A stretch of DNA of 64,000 nt from Kosakonia oryzendophytica (GTDB taxonomy: Bacteria; Pseudomonadota; Gammaproteobacteria; Enterobacterales; Enterobacteriaceae), in NCBI RefSeq assembly GCF_900094925.1, contig NZ_FMAY01000010.1, positions 23,876 to 87,875 on the forward strand, given 5' to 3'. Made by a program: the position numbers and the translations under genes. This document shows, piece after piece, positions 61,317 through 64,000 of this stretch. The notes beneath the pieces were generated by a model. The model was given only the letters and a program-made list of their open reading frames with translations. It ran no database searches and was not told the DNA's origin. The number at the start of each line of letters is the position of its first letter. Within the stretch, counting starts at the first letter, position 1.

Positions 61317-61871
61317 TTATTCGTCAGATTCTTCCTGTAACTCTTCCCACATAGCGGCAATCGCATCACGGGCAAGCGGCGCCATGGTACGCCAGAATGG
61401 CGTGGAAGCATGCGCTTCAACCTTGCCAAGGAAGGTATCGCACCAGGGGAGCAGATAGTCAGCAAACAACGTTTCAAGCGCCTCACTCTCGTCTTCAGCC
61501 GACTGGTCTTCCAACCAGGATGCTGCCAGCAATAACGTACCGAAATGATCAGCTGGGGTATCGGTTAATGGCATCCCGCGGGTCGACAAAAATGAACGAA
61601 TCTCGGCTTCAGTCGCCCCTTCAACCCAGGCGCTGCGAAACGGCGATACACGGCACTCTTCGCCAACGAAAAGCGCGTTATAATCCGCTGCCAGCGCTTG
61701 CATATCGCAGTTTTTTTGCAAGCGTTCCAGCAGTTCATCCTGTTCCAGCGGCCAGCTTTCCGCCAGTTTTCCTTCACGGATCAGGGTGTACAGCGGCACC
61801 AGCAGCGGATCCTGCGGTTGGCGATAAAACAGCGAGCCGAGCACCCGGCAAAGGATAGAAAATTCGTTCAT
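61317..61871 (-). CDS. ycdY: YcdY, TorD-family chaperone
   Basis: 184-aa all-helical protein of the redox-enzyme maturation (TorD/DmsD) family. In E. coli it activates the phosphatase YcdX by helping zinc loading. It lies directly downstream of ycdX with a 19-bp gap. Acidic C-terminus ELQEESDE. Confidence 0.93.
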   Translation of the reverse strand: MNEFSILCRVLGSLFYRQPQDPLLVPLYTLIREGKLAESWPLEQDELLERLQKNCDMQALAADYNALFVGEECRVSPFRSAWVEGATEAEIRSFLSTRGMPLTDTPADHFGTLLLAASWLEDQSAEDESEALETLFADYLLPWCDTFLGKVEAHASTPFWRTMAPLARDAIAAMWEELQEESDE

Positions 61872-61890
61872 TCAGTTGTTCCAGTCAGTA

Positions 61891-62628
61891 TTAAAGTTCA
61901 GCAAATTCGGCAATCGGCGCCATTCCGCGCGATTCAAGGAAGTTGAGTAAACGGCGAGGAGAGGCATTAAGGATACGCTCTTCCGGAAAGTCCACCGCAT
62001 CAAGGATCTTTCGACACTCGTCAAACTCACCCAATGTGAAAGCGGTATGTGAGTCTGAACCGAGCGCGACCCATCCTCCGGCATCTCGTACGGCCGCCGC
62101 AACCGCACGGCAGTTTTTTTCACTGCCTTTACGGGAGTGTAAAAACGAAGAGTTGTTGATTTCCAGCGCCACGTCGTACTTCGCCGCTGCAGCGGCAATC
62201 GCCGGAATATCGACCGGGAATTTCGGGTTGCCCGGATGGCTAATAATATGCACGTTACCACTGGCCATCGTCGCAATCATTGCCTGCGTATGCGACGCTT
62301 CATCCTGCGGAGGAAATACCGGTTCGTGGAATCCGGCGATGATCAGATCCAACGACGCGAGCATTGGCCCGCTGCAGTCAATTTCACCGTCCGTGTTTTT
62401 AATGTTGGCCTCAATGCCACGCAGGATGCCAACCCCGTCCACCAGACGTGGCCAGATACGCATATTCACAAAGTGCCAGTAATGTGGCGCATCCGCCATG
62501 TCCGGGCCATGGTCGGTAATGGCAAAGAGTCGAATGCCTTTACGTTTCGCTTCGGCAATATAGTCATGCAGGGTACTGTAAGCGTGCGTGCTGGCGACGG
62601 TATGCATATGCAGGTCAACGGGATACAT
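61891..62628 (-). CDS. ycdX: PHP-domain zinc phosphatase YcdX
   Basis: 245 aa. PHP metal-site motifs: [20 protein letters not shown] at the N-terminus, AITDHGPDM (about 37), [20 protein letters not shown] (about 131), and [10 protein letters not shown] (about 192). Trinuclear zinc phosphatase linked to swarming in E. coli. Partner of YcdY. Confidence 0.95.
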   Translation of the reverse strand: MYPVDLHMHTVASTHAYSTLHDYIAEAKRKGIRLFAITDHGPDMADAPHYWHFVNMRIWPRLVDGVGILRGIEANIKNTDGEIDCSGPMLASLDLIIAGFHEPVFPPQDEASHTQAMIATMASGNVHIISHPGNPKFPVDIPAIAAAAAKYDVALEINNSSFLHSRKGSEKNCRAVAAAVRDAGGWVALGSDSHTAFTLGEFDECRKILDAVDFPEERILNASPRRLLNFLESRGMAPIAEFAEL

Positions 62629-62685
62629 GTTTCACTCCGATAGTTATTTCTGCAAGGATAGCAGTTATCGTTATGCAGTTTAATG

Positions 62686-62705
62686 AAAACCCGGCGTTAC
62701 CGGGT
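62686..62705 (-). terminator. Terminator of ghrA
   Basis: Stem ACCCGG (62689–62694)/CCGGGT (62700–62705) followed by TTTTC on the minus strand, just past the ghrA stop. Confidence 0.65.
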
Positions 62706-62711
62706 ATGTCA

Positions 62712-63650
62712 TCAATAGCCGCGCTGCCGATCAACAAGCCCGGTGACTGGCAGACCTTGCTCAAGTTGCAAGATTGTATGCGTAATAAAGGCAATCGCCT
62801 CGTCCGGGCGGGTTACGGCAGCTATATGCGGTGTCATTGCCACGCGCGGATGCGCCCATAACGGATTGTTCGCGGGTAGCGGCTCCTGATTAAACACATC
62901 CAGCATTGCCCCTTTCAGTTTGCCATTATTCAGTGCCTGCAACAGATCCTTCTCGACCAGATGGACGCCACGCGCCAGGTTCATAACATAACTTTCGTCT
63001 GCCAGTTGCTCGATCAACGCATGATTGATGATCCCCGCCGTTTCTGGTGTGTTCGGCAGCAGGTTAATCAGAACTCGCGTACCGTGCAAAAAATCCCCCA
63101 ATTCAGCCACACCCGCAAAACTTGTTACACCGGGCAGTGATTTTCGGCTTCGACTCCAGCAGCGCAGTGGGAACCCCCATGCAAGAAGGCTTTCCGCAAC
63201 CTTACCCCCCAGCACACCAGCCCCAAGAACGCCAATGGTGAAATCTTCACGTCGATATTCATCAAGCGGTTGCCATTTCGCTTGCAGCTTCAATTGCTGG
63301 TAATCATCAAAGCGACGGAACCAATGCAGCACCTGACTCACCGCATACTCCTGCATCTGCAGGCCCATGCCGGTATCTTCCAGCCGAAACAACGGTATCG
63401 ATTCTGCCAGCATTTCCGGGTGGGCTTTAAGCTGACCCAGAATAGAATCCACCCCGGCGCCAAGTGCGAAAACCCCTTTCAGTTTGCGCCCTTTTAGCAT
63501 GTCGACGGGGGGGTGCCAAACCAACGCATAGTCTGCGGGCGCATTATCCCCTTTTGTCCAGGCGCGAATGTTAGCCTGTGGCAACGCCTTTCTTATTGCG
63601 CCCAGCCAGTAGTGGTGATCAAAAGAGGGGTGATAAAAGATAATGTCCAT
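62712..63650 (-). CDS. ghrA: Glyoxylate/hydroxypyruvate reductase A
   Basis: 312 aa, D-isomer 2-hydroxyacid dehydrogenase family. Rossmann motif [15 protein letters not shown] (about 142), catalytic Arg in [10 protein letters not shown] (about 227), Glu in FNQEPLP (about 256), and His in [10 protein letters not shown] (about 275). Uses NADPH to reduce glyoxylate and hydroxypyruvate. Confidence 0.95.
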   Translation of the reverse strand: MDIIFYHPSFDHHYWLGAIRKALPQANIRAWTKGDNAPADYALVWHPPVDMLKGRKLKGVFALGAGVDSILGQLKAHPEMLAESIPLFRLEDTGMGLQMQEYAVSQVLHWFRRFDDYQQLKLQAKWQPLDEYRREDFTIGVLGAGVLGGKVAESLLAWGFPLRCWSRSRKSLPGVTSFAGVAELGDFLHGTRVLINLLPNTPETAGIINHALIEQLADESYVMNLARGVHLVEKDLLQALNNGKLKGAMLDVFNQEPLPANNPLWAHPRVAMTPHIAAVTRPDEAIAFITHTILQLEQGLPVTGLVDRQRGY

Positions 63651-63850
63651 ATCAACTCCAGAACATGTTGTGGGGTATCCGCATCATTCGCGGCGCTGTT
63701 GTGTATGATTTTATGAGGAAAGCAGCATAACAAATTTCTCCTGAGCAGCGCGGAGAAACTCCTGTGCCGAGAAAAAAAGCGATTTCAGGATGTTTAAGAA
63801 GCATGTTGTTTGAAGTTTGTCTAAACGCGTTAATTTATTGAAAAAGAAGA

Positions 63851-63879
63851 TTGACGGCTTTCGTGGTTTTCCCTACATT
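63851..63879 (+). promoter_or_regulatory. Promoter of the tRNA-Ser gene
   Basis: TTGACG, 17 bp, TACATT, followed by a GC-rich discriminator (AGCGCCCGTCCCG), typical of stable RNA promoters under stringent control. It ends about 34 bp before the tRNA. Confidence 0.78.
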
Positions 63880-63913
63880 AGCGCCCGTCCCGTTAATAAC
63901 GGGATGACAATGT

Positions 63914-64000
63914 GGTGAGGTGTCCGAGTGGCTGAAGGAGCACGCCTGGAAAGTGTGTATACGGCAACGTATCGGGGGTTCGAATCCCCCCCTCACCGCC
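63914..64000 (+). tRNA. serX: tRNA-Ser (anticodon GGA), last base cut off
   Basis: Starts GGTGAGGTGTCCGAGTGGCT and has a long variable arm typical of serine tRNAs. Anticodon GGA is at 63948–63950 in loop CTGGAAA, with T-loop GGTTCGAATCC. 87 of 88 nt are present; the final A of the encoded CCA lies beyond the window. It corresponds to E. coli serX by position next to ghrA. Confidence 0.97.

Overview
This is a housekeeping stretch of an enterobacterial chromosome. Gene order and protein sequences follow the Escherichia coli K-12 nagZ–ghrA–serX interval in reverse orientation, and many proteins look near-identical to E. coli (acyl carrier protein appears identical). It is not E. coli itself. Relative to the K-12 order as I remember it, curli genes, clsC and grxB are missing. 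A secreted alpha/beta hydrolase sits between yceF and rluC, and a LysR/MFS pair sits between rne and flgL. The best reading is a flagellated member of Enterobacteriaceae near Enterobacter/Kosakonia/Citrobacter; genus cannot be settled by eye.

Layout. 1–2987 (minus): cell-wall recycling and small-protein operon hinT-ycfL-lpoB-thiK-nagZ, with nagZ cut by the window edge. 3328–5535 (plus): fhuE siderophore receptor, convergent with ptsG (5649–7082, minus) across a mirrored pair of terminators. 7381–11652 (minus): pabC-mltG-tmk-holB-ycfH. 11764–18018 (minus): the yceD-rpmF-plsX-fabH-fabD-fabG-acpP-fabF fatty-acid cluster. 18160–24706: yceF, the extra hydrolase, rluC and rne with its long leader. 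24746–27038: the accessory LysR/MFS pair. 27116–38607: the whole flg cluster, flgBCDEFGHIJ and flgKL on the minus strand, and flgA, flgM, flgN on the plus strand, with a FlhDC-like site and two sigma-28 promoters visible. 38673–42483 (minus): rimJ-yceH-yceM-murJ. 42721–49442 (plus): mdtH, yceB, pyrC, dinI, bssS, solA, the tiny yceO, yceJ and yceI. 49482–54024: trhO, lpxL, mdtG, msyB, yceK. 54078–59555: opgGH diverging from opgC (osmoregulated periplasmic glucans). 59627–63650 (minus): ghrA, ycdX, ycdY, ycdZ, ymdA-like, ymdB. 63914–64000: tRNA-Ser(GGA), lacking only the final A of CCA.

The genes group into four functional themes. The first is envelope building: fatty-acid initiation and elongation, lipid A acylation, MurJ flippase, MltG, LpoB, NagZ and periplasmic glucans. 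The second is flagellar rod, hook and ring assembly with its export chaperone and anti-sigma factor. The third is RNA metabolism: RNase E, RluC, TrhO. The fourth is stress and transport: DinI, MdtG, MdtH, BssS, PtsG, FhuE.

I found no complete mobile element, no CRISPR array and no clear novel multi-gene system. The most unusual items are a solitary sequence between rpmF and plsX matching the E. coli type I-E CRISPR repeat at 26 of 29 positions, the perfect 26-bp inverted terminator pair between fhuE and ptsG, and the gene gains and losses listed above.
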